Source: Deltaproteobacteria bacterium (lineage in GTDB: Bacteria; UBA10199; SPLOWO2-01-44-7). From it: a stretch of DNA of 8,324 bases. The stretch lies in the NCBI GenBank assembly GCA_030688705.1, contig JAUYJH010000099.1, positions 1 through 8,324 on the forward strand. The letters run 5' to 3'. The position numbers and the translations under genes were made by a program. The notes under the pieces were generated by a model. That model worked only from the letters and a program-made list of their open reading frames with translations. It made no database searches and was not told the origin of the DNA. How positions within the stretch are numbered: position 1 is the stretch's first letter; the number at the start of each line of letters is the position of its first letter. Below, piece after piece: positions 1 through 6,029 of this stretch.

Positions 1-697
1 CCCCAACGGAGAGCCCACCGATGGCATAACCATCGAAATTTTTAGCTTTTGGTCCATTGTCTTCGGTCCTCGGTCTTCGGTCTTCTGTCATCAGCCTTTC
101 AATATATTCTTTGCGCAAATGGGGATACATCCCCCCTTGAATAATTCCAAACAACGCTCGGCCGTTGGTCTTGGCCTTCAAAGAGCGGGCGGCCCAGCGG
201 AGCGATAATTCCATCGACCCTTTGGCTTCTGTTTCTGATGCGGGGTAGGGGAGACATTCGTCCAAAACCATCATGATGTCGGAATCAAGCGCTTGCTGGA
301 TTTCGATCGCCAGCTCCGGTGTCAGCAGATGGGCGGCGCCGCCGTCGATGGGGGATTGGAAATGAGCCCCTTCTTCAGTCATTTTGCGCGTATGAGAGAG
401 ACAAAAAATCTGGTAGCCGCCGCTGTCGGTTAATATCGGCCGATCCCAATTCATGAATTTGTGAAGACCGCCTAATTTGCGGATCGTCTCGTGCCCCGGT
501 TTTAAAAAAAGATGATAGGTATTGCCCAAGATGATCTCGGCCCCGATTGTTTTCAATTCTTCGGGGCTCATTGCCTTGACCGTTGCCTGTGTCCCGACCG
601 GCATGAAGATGGGGGTGTTGATGACCCCGCGCGCGGTGGTGATTTTTCCGAGACGGGCCTTGGAGCCGGCGGCGGTTTTTATCAGTTCGAATTTCAT
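1..697 (-). CDS. tgt: tRNA-guanine transglycosylase (partial, N-terminal 232 residues)
   Basis: The enzyme exchanges guanine-34 of GUN-anticodon tRNAs for the queuosine precursor preQ1. The gene runs off the left edge, so about the first 60% of a roughly 370-residue protein is present. Visible family features are the N-terminal core (FMPVGTQATVKAM, residues 31-43), GNTYHL at 58-63, the catalytic-aspartate motif LTDSGGYQIF (Asp91), VLDECLPYPA at 144-153, FGIIQGG at 183-189 and YAIGGLSVG just before the edge. The ATG at 695-697 overlaps the queA stop codon as ATGA, so the two genes are probably translationally coupled. Residues about 203-217 (TEDRRPRTEDNGPK) have no counterpart in the usual family alignment. 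They are encoded by a 7-bp repeat array between the helix after IIQGG and the YAIGG strand. The reading frame stays open through it. The catalytic residues expected beyond the edge cannot be checked. Confidence 0.95.
   Translation of the reverse strand, partial: MKFELIKTAAGSKARLGKITTARGVINTPIFMPVGTQATVKAMSPEELKTIGAEIILGNTYHLFLKPGHETIRKLGGLHKFMNWDRPILTDSGGYQIFCLSHTRKMTEEGAHFQSPIDGGAAHLLTPELAIEIQQALDSDIMMVLDECLPYPASETEAKGSMELSLRWAARSLKAKTNGRALFGIIQGGMYPHLRKEYIERLMTEDRRPRTEDNGPKAKNFDGYAIGGLSVG
51..92. repeat. Degenerate 7-bp tandem repeat array inside tgt (6 units)
   Basis: Six consecutive heptamers can be read on the plus strand: GGTCCAT, TGTCTTC, GGTCCTC, GGTCTTC, GGTCTTC, TGTCATC. Their length of 42 nt is a multiple of three, so tgt stays in frame and gains about 14 mostly charged or polar residues. 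Similar arrays lie in queA (1440-1474) and udg (6597-6631), always with GGTCC on the plus strand and always inside a minus-strand gene. Confidence 0.8.
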
Positions 698-1746
698 AAA
701 ATAAGCATGCAGTCGCCGTAACTGAACAGGCGGTAACCTTGTGCTATCGCCTCCTGATAGGCTTGCAAAATAAATTCTCGACCGGCAAAAGCGCTAACCA
801 ACAGCAATAATGTAGAGGCGGGCTGGTGGAAATTGGTCAATATGCCGTCGACAATCTTAAAAGAGTAGCCTGGGTATATATAATGGCGGGTGATTGGTTG
901 CATCCAGTCGCTTTCCAGCGCCCGCGTGGCAGTGGTGCCGACGGCGATCACGCGGCCTCCGTTTTTTTTGGTCTCTGCAATTTTTCTTTGCGTTTCTTCC
1001 GGCACGCAAAATCGCTCGCCGTGCATTTTGTGTTGCGTCACCTCTTCTTCGCGGATGGGGAGAAAAGTGTCCCGCGAGACATGCAGGGTGACAAAAGCGG
1101 TGTCGATTCCTTTTTGTCGGATAGTCTCGATGAGGGTTTCGCTAAAATGAAAACTGGCGGTGGGGGCGGCCGCCGAGCCCTTATGTTTTGCAAAGATCGA
1201 CTGATAGCGCTCGCGATCTTCTGATGTGTAGTCGGCCTCTGACTTACGTTGGATATAAGGTGGCAACGGCGGAAGACCTATTTTTTCCAACTCTTTTTCC
1301 AAATTTTCACATTCAAATTTTATTTCAATATCTTCGGCTGTTTTTTGTGTAACAATTCCTTTGAGCGTTTCTGAAAAGACAAGTTCCATCCCCTCTTTGA
1401 TTTTTTTTAACGGTTTTGCCAGACATCGCCAATGCTTTTGGTCCCTGGTCCCTGGTCCATGGTCCACAGTCCCTAGTAGTAGAATCTCCATTTTTCCCGC
1501 AAAAATCCGTGCCGGAAAAACCTTGGTATCGTTGAACACTAAAAGGTCCCCCGCATGCAGGTATTCCGGCAAATTTTTGACCCCGTCATTGCATATAGTG
1601 CCACCTGCCTGCCGGCAGGCAGGGGCCACCTGGTGACGATTTTCCGATCGGCGAAGCACCATCATCCGGCTTAAGTCCCTGTCCGGCAACGGTTTTTGGG
1701 CGATCAGCTCTTTGGGGTAATCATATTGAAAAAGGCTCAAATCCAT
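694..1746 (-). CDS. queA: S-adenosylmethionine:tRNA ribosyltransferase-isomerase
   Basis: QueA transfers and isomerises the ribosyl group of S-adenosylmethionine onto preQ1-modified tRNA to give epoxyqueuosine, the step after Tgt. From the ATG at 1746 the protein has 350 residues, close to the family norm. Family features include LFQYDYPKELIAQKPLPDRD near the N-terminus, GDLLVFNDTKVFPARI (66-81), LPPYI (161-165), AAAPTASFHF (192-201), TTATRALES (271-279), TNFHQPASTLLLLVSAFAG (304-322) and FSYGDCMLI at the C-terminus. I chose this start because MDLSLFQYDYP matches the usual family N-terminus. ATG at 1758 or TTG at 1782 would extend it into a palindromic repeat, although 1758 has an AGG six bases upstream. 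Two repeat-derived insertions interrupt the sequence, at residues about 42-48 (PACRQAG) and about 91-104. The usual APTAGLHF and HVGAGTF motifs appear as APTASFHF and HVSRDTF. It sits between the SpoIID-like gene (38 bases upstream) and tgt (4-base overlap). Confidence 0.95.
   Translation of the reverse strand: MDLSLFQYDYPKELIAQKPLPDRDLSRMMVLRRSENRHQVAPACRQAGGTICNDGVKNLPEYLHAGDLLVFNDTKVFPARIFAGKMEILLLGTVDHGPGTRDQKHWRCLAKPLKKIKEGMELVFSETLKGIVTQKTAEDIEIKFECENLEKELEKIGLPPLPPYIQRKSEADYTSEDRERYQSIFAKHKGSAAAPTASFHFSETLIETIRQKGIDTAFVTLHVSRDTFLPIREEEVTQHKMHGERFCVPEETQRKIAETKKNGGRVIAVGTTATRALESDWMQPITRHYIYPGYSFKIVDGILTNFHQPASTLLLLVSAFAGREFILQAYQEAIAQGYRLFSYGDCMLIL
1440..1474. repeat. Degenerate 7-bp tandem repeat array inside queA (5 units, perhaps 6)
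   Basis: The plus strand reads GGTCCCT, GGTCCCT, GGTCCAT, GGTCCAC, AGTCCCT. A decayed sixth unit, AGTAGTA (1475-1481), may follow and would make the array 42 nt. It encodes residues about 91-103 of QueA, ending in the residues RDQKH, and lies between the strand EILLL and the conserved WRCLAKPLKK. The same DQKH peptide arises from the array in udg. Confidence 0.8.
1604..1623. repeat. Perfect 20-bp palindrome inside queA
   Basis: CCTGCCTGCC is followed directly by its reverse complement GGCAGGCAGG. It is translated in frame as PACRQAG (QueA residues 42-48), in a segment that is variable in the family. The octamer GCCACCTG occurs at 1600-1607, running into the palindrome, and again at 1625-1632 just after it. 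That could be a target duplication or chance. I recall palindromes of this sequence being common in genomes of uncultured bacteria, but I could not search for it here. Confidence 0.75.
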
Positions 1747-1753
1747 AAAAAGC

Positions 1754-1780
1754 GTCATATAGTGCCTGGCACCATATGAC
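1754..1780. repeat. 27-bp imperfect palindrome between spoIID-like gene and queA
   Basis: GTCATAT (1754-1760) pairs with ATATGAC (1774-1780), and GTGCC (1762-1766) with GGCAC (1768-1772) around a single central T. The only mismatch is 1761 against 1773. The core GTGCCTGGC also occurs in the 34-bp palindrome at 4975-5008, which suggests a shared repeat family. It occupies most of the 38-base gap before the queA start at 1746, and the transcript could form a hairpin there. Confidence 0.7.
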
Positions 1781-1784
1781 AATT

Positions 1785-2888
1785 TTAATAAATTTTTCGG
1801 AGGGTTGCCTTCGGGTAATAGAATTGTAGAATTTCACGGTACGATTTTCCCGCTTCGGCCATCGCCTTGGCCCCCCACTGGCAAAGCCCCACGCCGTGGC
1901 CGTATCCGATCCCCGTGAAAACAACTTGGCGGGGGGACCAGTCGACATCAAACCAGGTGCTCTTCAATTCTTTGTATCCCAAAAGGCGGCGGAGGTCGGT
2001 GGCCCCCAAAAAGAGGGTCGATTGGTCGGTTTCCAGAATGACCATCACATTTCTGGGCGAGTTGTCATAACGTTCGATCGAAATATTCCTGATTTGAGAG
2101 CCTTCCAGCCCGTGATGTTTGAGCCGGTTCAAAAAATCGCGCGTGGTCAGACGCAGTTCCCATTTGCGCTGGTGGGAATTTTTACAGAAGGGATCGATCA
2201 CCGATTTGGACGATTCTTTTTTTCCCCAGACGCGGCTGGCCAGTTCCGTCTGCCCGCCGCAACAACTGTGAAAATAAGCGGGATAAAAACCGCTGTTCCA
2301 CAACACTTCGCCCGTTGTGGCATCGACCGCCTCTTTGACAATCCGGTCTTGCACGTCATTCAAAGACCCGACGTAAACTTGATCCATGGTGTCCGATTCC
2401 AGATCGTAAAGGCCCGTATTATTGTCCGACTTTTGTTTTTGCCTGCGTAAGGCGTAAGTACGGGCGGCAACGGTTTGCGCCTTGATCACCTCCGGGTGCC
2501 ATGAGGCGGAAATCTCTCCGTGCACGAGCCCCACGAGATAATCCTCCAGAGGCAGTTCGTTCAAAATCAGCAGGTTTCCATTTTCCATTTTGCGGATCTC
2601 GATCATTCCCGGAAATTTTTTTCCATCCACATCGATCACATCGTGCTGGCCGCCGATTTGGATATGGGGGTAATCAAACGGCTCGCGATTGATGGTGAAG
2701 CCCCCCTTCGTTGGAACCACCTTTGCCGGAGCGTCGATGTGATAGCTGATCGGCCTTGTGGCCGGGGGTCTGGCCCAAAGTTCAAACCCCTCAATGGTTA
2801 CATTTGGGATGTTTTTCAGCACCGCCACGCGGACTTGCGGCACCAGCAAAAGGAGGGCAAACAGGGAATAGAGGCGGTTTGGCGTCAT
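1785..2888 (-). CDS. SpoIID/LytB-domain cell-wall protein, exported
   Basis: This 367-residue protein belongs to the SpoIID/LytB family. In sporulating Firmicutes SpoIID is a lytic transglycosylase acting on denuded glycan strands, and LytB acts as an amidase enhancer. The N-terminus (NRLYSLFALLLLVPQV, residues 4-19) is a hydrophobic export signal or anchor. The family core is clear: LPLEDYLVGLVHGEISASW (112-130), where Glu125 fits the catalytic Glu of SpoIID, then HPEVIKAQTVAARTYAL (131-147), HSCCGGQTE (207-215), and GYGHGVGLCQWGAKAMAEAG (328-347) followed by LQFYYPKATL. The protein is therefore expected to act on peptidoglycan in the periplasm. The ATG at 2888 has no obvious Shine-Dalgarno sequence, and an in-frame stop 15-17 bases upstream prevents much extension. 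It is the first gene of the leftward run with queA and tgt. Its presence does not imply sporulation, since non-sporulating Gram-negative bacteria carry homologues. Confidence 0.88.
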   Translation of the reverse strand: MTPNRLYSLFALLLLVPQVRVAVLKNIPNVTIEGFELWARPPATRPISYHIDAPAKVVPTKGGFTINREPFDYPHIQIGGQHDVIDVDGKKFPGMIEIRKMENGNLLILNELPLEDYLVGLVHGEISASWHPEVIKAQTVAARTYALRRQKQKSDNNTGLYDLESDTMDQVYVGSLNDVQDRIVKEAVDATTGEVLWNSGFYPAYFHSCCGGQTELASRVWGKKESSKSVIDPFCKNSHQRKWELRLTTRDFLNRLKHHGLEGSQIRNISIERYDNSPRNVMVILETDQSTLFLGATDLRRLLGYKELKSTWFDVDWSPRQVVFTGIGYGHGVGLCQWGAKAMAEAGKSYREILQFYYPKATLRKIY

Positions 2889-2900
2889 AGTACCAGGGGA

Positions 2901-2915
2901 TGTTTAGCATAAACA
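2901..2915. promoter_or_regulatory. 15-bp palindrome in divergent promoter region
   Basis: TGTTTA, then GCA, then TAAACA forms a perfect 6-bp inverted repeat with a 3-base centre. It lies between the two divergent genes, just upstream of the -35 box of the rightward promoter and 13 bases from the SpoIID-like start codon. A second inverted repeat, CATTTG (2914-2919) with CAAATG (2926-2931), overlaps that -35 box. Both look like possible regulator sites. No particular regulator can be named. Confidence 0.35.
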
Positions 2916-2916
2916 T

Positions 2917-2946
2917 TTGATATGACAAATGGAATTTGGGTATAAT
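2917..2946 (+). promoter_or_regulatory. Sigma70-type promoter for the diguanylate cyclase gene
   Basis: A -35 box TTGATA (2917-2922) is separated by 18 bases from a perfect -10 box TATAAT (2941-2946). Transcription would start near 2953, leaving a leader of about 40 bases before the start codon at 2992. No comparably good promoter is visible on the minus strand for the SpoIID-like gene in the same gap. Confidence 0.7.
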
Positions 2947-2991
2947 CTGGCTTAAGCAACTTTGAAGAGAACCAGACGATAAAGGATGCAA

Positions 2992-4506
2992 ATGTTTCGA
3001 ATATCGATACCGATTAAAGTTTTGGTGGTTGCGGCTTTAAGTTATGTTGCGGCCATCTTTTTTACCGCATGGCTCGGGGTTTTTTTCAATCTCCCTCGCG
3101 ATGTGATCGTGCTGGGCATGCCGCTTGCTTATCTCTTCACCATTTTTCATCTCTTTACGGTCGTGCTGGCGGCGGCGCTGGCCACCTATTATTTTCTCGA
3201 CCGCCCGATGGCCAAATTAACGCAGGCGATGATCAAAGCGGGCGAGGGCGATTTTTTGATTCGGGCGGAAATCGACAAAAAAGACGAGATCGGTGTTCTG
3301 GCGAAAAATTTCAACCAGATGCTGATGAAAATCACCGATCTCTCGGCCAGAAAAATCGAGACGGAACATGATCTGACTGTGGCGCAGGAAGAACTGAAAT
3401 TCAAACAGCAGTTGGAGGAAAAAAATCGGCAGATTGAAAAGACGAATCGCAAATTGGAAAATCTGGTGAAAGACCTTTCACTGCTTTATGAGATCGGGCA
3501 GGGAGTCAACCAGACTATCGATTCCACCCATCTCTATGCCGTGATCACCGATGTTTTGCGCGGCCATCTGCGGCTGGAAAATTTTTCGCTCATGGTGTGG
3601 GATGAAAAGGAACAGGTGTTGCGCGTGAAGGCCTTTTTCGGTTTTGAGGCCATTCCCGCTGTGCCCCAGATGACGCTTAAAATGGGCGAAGGGGTGGCGG
3701 GAGAGGTGCTGAAAAGCGGAAGGACAATGTATATAGGTGATTTGTCCCATGAGACGCAGTTTGTTTTCAAGGGGTTTGATTTGGAAGGGTGCCTTTTGTC
3801 GATCCCGCTTATTTACAAACACGAACATCTCGGCGTGATTAACTTTGGCCGTACCGGTCGGCACGCTTTTACTCCGCACGATATCAAAATGCTGACGCTG
3901 GTGGCCCACCAAGTGGCGCTGGCGATGGCCAACTCGCGTTTGTACACGCAGACACGCGAACTTTCGGTGACCGACGAGTTGACCGGCGTTTTCAACCGCC
4001 GCCAATTCGGGCAGGTGTTGCATATGGAATGGAAGCGGGCGATCCGTTTTCAACGCGATCTCTCTTTACTGATGATCGACGTCGACCATTTTAAAAATTT
4101 CAACGACACCTACGGCCATCTTAAGGGAGATGAAATTTTACGGAACTTGGGGCGGCTTTTGATCGATAATTTGCGCGAGGTGGATACGGTAGCCCGTTTT
4201 GGCGGCGAAGAATTTGTGATTTTGCTACCCGACACCGACAAGAACGGTGCCATGGCGGTGGCCGAAAAACTGCGGCATTTGGTGGAGGAAAAACTTCAGG
4301 GGGTTACGATCAGCGTTGGCGTGGCCCACTATCCAGAGGATGTCACCGAGATGGAAGATTTAATCGATCATGCCGACATTGCGCTTTATGATGCGAAAGA
4401 TGCCGGCCGCAACAAAGTGTTCACTTACAAAGGTTCCAAACCCCTGCCGGCCGTGGATGACGACGGCAATCCAAAACCTCCCAACAAGCCGCGGATTGTG
4501 CATTAA
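2992..4506 (+). CDS. Membrane diguanylate cyclase with HAMP, GAF and GGEEF domains
   Basis: The protein makes cyclic di-GMP from two GTP and would sit in the inner membrane. Counted from the ATG at 2992 (504 residues), it has two hydrophobic segments (about 8-32 and 39-69), a HAMP linker (about 70-122) beginning DRPMAKLTQAM, a charged coiled-coil helix (about 120-165), a GAF sensor domain (about 163-316) with GEGVAGEVLKSGR, and a C-terminal GGDEF domain. Its catalytic parts are intact: DVDHFKNFND with metal-binding Asp363, YGHLKGDEIL, and the signature RFGGEEF (GGEEF 404-408). An RxxD inhibitory site (Arg395, Asp398) lies five residues before the signature, so product feedback inhibition is likely. 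I chose 2992 because AAAGG (2981-2985) is six bases upstream. The ATG at 2986 directly abuts AAAGG and would add two residues. No EAL or HD-GYP domain is present. The short region between the membrane segments leaves little room for a periplasmic sensor, so the GAF domain is the likelier sensing part. Confidence 0.93.
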   Translation: MFRISIPIKVLVVAALSYVAAIFFTAWLGVFFNLPRDVIVLGMPLAYLFTIFHLFTVVLAAALATYYFLDRPMAKLTQAMIKAGEGDFLIRAEIDKKDEIGVLAKNFNQMLMKITDLSARKIETEHDLTVAQEELKFKQQLEEKNRQIEKTNRKLENLVKDLSLLYEIGQGVNQTIDSTHLYAVITDVLRGHLRLENFSLMVWDEKEQVLRVKAFFGFEAIPAVPQMTLKMGEGVAGEVLKSGRTMYIGDLSHETQFVFKGFDLEGCLLSIPLIYKHEHLGVINFGRTGRHAFTPHDIKMLTLVAHQVALAMANSRLYTQTRELSVTDELTGVFNRRQFGQVLHMEWKRAIRFQRDLSLLMIDVDHFKNFNDTYGHLKGDEILRNLGRLLIDNLREVDTVARFGGEEFVILLPDTDKNGAMAVAEKLRHLVEEKLQGVTISVGVAHYPEDVTEMEDLIDHADIALYDAKDAGRNKVFTYKGSKPLPAVDDDGNPKPPNKPRIVH

Positions 4507-4518
4507 TAAAGACCCGTC

Positions 4519-4549
4519 ATTCCGGCGGAAGCCGGAATCCAGTTTTTTT
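4519..4549 (+). terminator. Hairpin terminator after the diguanylate cyclase gene, built from a repeat palindrome
   Basis: An 8-bp stem, ATTCCGGC (4519-4526) with GCCGGAAT (4531-4538), encloses a GGAA loop. It is followed after CCAG by seven T residues (4543-4549). The stop codon of the cyclase gene is 12 bases before it. The segment GTCATTCCGGCGGAAGCCGG resembles the widespread GTCATTCC...GGAATCC palindromes, so a dispersed repeat may serve here as the terminator. Confidence 0.65.
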
Positions 4550-4687
4550 GGCAATCTTTTAAAAATACTTTTAAGGCTTAAGTAGTTGATTTTATTATTT
4601 TCTCTCTCTGGCAAAAAAGTTAGGCAACTTATTTTGCGTTGGGACGATAATCTTGATAGGAAAAACGAATCCAACAAAGGAGAAGAT

Positions 4688-4969
4688 ATGACAGATACTT
4701 ATGTTGCACGTCAAATGGTCACGGCCCAATACGAGGCAAGATACTATGGTCTTGCTTTTCCAGGGGGTATCAGTCCCCACATCGCAGATTCTACAAAGTG
4801 GCACCTAGGTTCCGGATCTACTCCCGAAATGGCAAAGACGAATTTGCAGAGAGTCATTCAAGGTTATTGCGAAGGGAAAACCTGCACACCTATTGGTGAA
4901 GCGGAAGTGGATTTATCTCTCGGCACAAAAATTCTACATTGGTTATCTGAAGTATGGGCCTCTATTTGA
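4688..4969 (+). CDS. Hypothetical protein, 93 aa
   Basis: I do not recognise this small protein. The ATG at 4688 is preceded by a strong Shine-Dalgarno sequence (AAAGGAG, 4676-4682, five bases away), which is the main evidence that it is real. The open frame extends upstream to a TTG at 4586, but that segment has no initiation signal. It has no signal peptide or membrane segment. It contains one CxxxxC pair (Cys61, Cys66) and aromatic-rich ends. The middle (HLGSGSTPEMAKTNLQRVIQGY, about 39-60, a glycine-rich turn leading into a predicted helix) loosely recalls the GDTPEEAL helix of HicB-like antitoxins, but no HicA partner is nearby. GATAAT at 4645-4650 could be a -10 box without a convincing -35. 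It lies alone between the cyclase terminator and a perfect palindrome, convergent with the Fic gene. Confidence 0.65.
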   Translation: MTDTYVARQMVTAQYEARYYGLAFPGGISPHIADSTKWHLGSGSTPEMAKTNLQRVIQGYCEGKTCTPIGEAEVDLSLGTKILHWLSEVWASI

Positions 4970-4974
4970 CCACG

Positions 4975-5008
4975 AGGAGCCAGGCACCTCATGAGGTGCC
5001 TGGCTCCT
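4975..5008. repeat. Perfect 34-bp palindrome between convergent genes
   Basis: The half-site AGGAGCCAGGCACCTCA (4975-4991) is followed immediately by its exact reverse complement (4992-5008). In RNA it could form a long uninterrupted stem from either strand. It lies five bases after the stop of the 93-aa gene and ten bases past the Fic stop. It may end transcription from both sides, although neither side has an immediate run of U. Its last eight bases are part of the 21-bp direct repeat at 5001-5021. The core GTGCCTGGC is shared with the palindrome at 1754-1780. Confidence 0.85.
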
Positions 5009-5021
5009 TATGCGGTTTTTA
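5001..5021. repeat. 21-bp direct repeat, copy at the 3' end of the Fic gene
   Basis: Positions 5001-5021 are identical to 6030-6050. Both begin TGGCTCCTTA and end GCGGTTTTTA on the plus strand. The match stops sharply on both sides (5000 differs from 6029, 5022 from 6051). The last three bases of this copy are the stop codon of the Fic gene, and its first eight belong to the 34-bp palindrome. Confidence 0.9.
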
Positions 5022-5966
5022 CTCTCTTTTTCTCTGACGCCCATCTTGATATCGCTTGAGAGCCTCTTGAGAAGTGAACCATATCCTGCCTTCCTTATGG
5101 GCCTCCAGTTTTCCCTGACGGATGAGCAAATTTAAATATTTTGCCGAATAGGGGCTTTTTTCAGCAATTTGGAAGAGGGGTAAAAATCTCTCTCTCTCTT
5201 TTGATGAAATAGGAGTCAATGTTTTTAAATAAATATCCAAAGAGCGTTCCACAGCCCGCGCAACAAATTGAACGAACGATTTGGGATTTTCTTTATCGGC
5301 CTCACTCAAAACCCGATAGTATTTTTTCCGGTCGTTTTTGAGCACCACAACGAGGGGGTATCCCGCTTTCATCAAGATGAGATTCATTGCCAGCCGGGCT
5401 GTCCGCCCGTTGCCATCCAAAAAAGGATGGATAAAAACCAAACGATGGTGAAAAAGGGCTGCCAATTCCACAATAGGAAGCTTTTTTTGATTTTTTTGGA
5501 ACCAGTCGATTAATTTTTTCATTTGCAGGGGAACATCTATGGCATCCGGCGGTGTATGATCCGCGCCGCCGATAAAAACATTGCTTTCACGATACCGGCC
5601 CGCCCATTCCTCTTCCGTCTCTCGGGTTATCAATTGATGAAGGGTGCGGACGAGCTGTTCCGAGAGAGTCTGCTGTTTTTTATATTCTACCAGTTCGTAG
5701 AGATATTCGAGGGCGGCATGGTGGTCTTTGGCCTCAAGATGATCTTTCAGGGGCTTTCCTTTGACGGTGATGCCTTCGTTGATAACCAGAAATGTCTCTT
5801 TTAAAGTAAGACTGTTTCCTTCAATGGCATTGGAGTTATAGGTCATTTCGATTTTGAAATGTTCTCGCAGTTTCTGGACAGCGGAGTGCGGCAGAGGGCG
5901 TAGTTTATTCAGGGCATGAAGCCTTCTTTCGAGCGATTCCTGAAGATTTTTCGGGAGAAGAGTCAT
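5019..5966 (-). CDS. Fic-family AMP-transferase with C-terminal helix-turn-helix-like domain
   Basis: Fic proteins usually transfer AMP from ATP to hydroxyl side chains of target proteins. This one (315 residues) has the complete catalytic motif HPFLDGNGRTAR (180-191, catalytic His180). It also has an N-terminal inhibitory-helix motif SNAIEGN (45-51) with Glu49, which makes it a class II, self-inhibited Fic protein. The segment IGGADHTPPDAIDVP (132-146) fits the substrate-binding flap. The C-terminal 60 residues (SAKYLNLLIRQGKLEAHKEGRIWFTSQEALKRYQ) resemble a winged or excisionase-like helix-turn-helix fold, which suggests DNA binding. The ATG at 5966 has no Shine-Dalgarno sequence and lies inside an inverted repeat (5966-6005). 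The gene is read after udg with a 70-base gap. Exact 21-bp direct repeats at its 3' end and at the udg 3' end suggest it was inserted there. Its target is unknown, and no separate antitoxin gene is seen. Confidence 0.92.
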   Translation of the reverse strand: MTLLPKNLQESLERRLHALNKLRPLPHSAVQKLREHFKIEMTYNSNAIEGNSLTLKETFLVINEGITVKGKPLKDHLEAKDHHAALEYLYELVEYKKQQTLSEQLVRTLHQLITRETEEEWAGRYRESNVFIGGADHTPPDAIDVPLQMKKLIDWFQKNQKKLPIVELAALFHHRLVFIHPFLDGNGRTARLAMNLILMKAGYPLVVVLKNDRKKYYRVLSEADKENPKSFVQFVARAVERSLDIYLKTLTPISSKERERFLPLFQIAEKSPYSAKYLNLLIRQGKLEAHKEGRIWFTSQEALKRYQDGRQRKRE

Positions 5967-6005
5967 AATATGGTATGGTGACGAAAATGACTCTATACCA
6001 TATTA
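5966..6005. promoter_or_regulatory. Inverted repeat over the Fic start codon, possible operator
   Basis: TAATATGGTAT (5966-5976) and ATACCATATTA (5995-6005) form an exact 11-bp inverted repeat with an 18-base centre. One arm includes the first base of the Fic start codon. A weak -10-like TATAGA on the minus strand (5998-5993) falls in the other arm, without a convincing -35 box. A protein bound here would cover both promoter and start site. The helix-turn-helix-like tail of the Fic protein itself is a plausible binder, by inference only. Confidence 0.5.
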
Positions 6006-6029
6006 AGGAAATAACAAGGATTTTTTGTT

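Noticed and set aside
1440..1474. GGTCC arrays as a CRISPR-like or regulatory array
   Set aside because: Units are only 7 bp, contiguous without spacers, and are translated within conserved genes.
1747..1782. Longer QueA starting at TTG 1782 or ATG 1758
   Set aside because: The extra residues come from a palindromic repeat, and the family N-terminus begins at the Met encoded at 1746. ATG 1758 remains possible because of a nearby AGG.
1896..2450. 184-residue plus-strand open frame
   Set aside because: It lies wholly antisense to the well-supported SpoIID/LytB-like gene, has no ribosome binding signal and no recognisable motifs.
1785..2888. SpoIID-family gene as evidence of a spore-forming organism
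   Set aside because: SpoIID/LytB-domain proteins are found in many non-sporulating bacteria, and no other sporulation gene is in the window.
3478..4053. 191-residue minus-strand open frame
   Set aside because: It is antisense to the GAF and GGDEF domains of the diguanylate cyclase, and its His- and Gln-rich composition is typical of a shadow frame.
4586..4687. N-terminal extension of the 93-aa protein from a TTG at 4586
   Set aside because: The upstream segment has no initiation signal, while the ATG at 4688 has a strong, well-spaced AAAGGAG.
5019..5966. Fic gene as a Doc- or FicT-type toxin with a separate antitoxin
   Set aside because: The inhibitory SNAIEGN motif is in the protein itself, and no small antitoxin gene adjoins it on the same strand.
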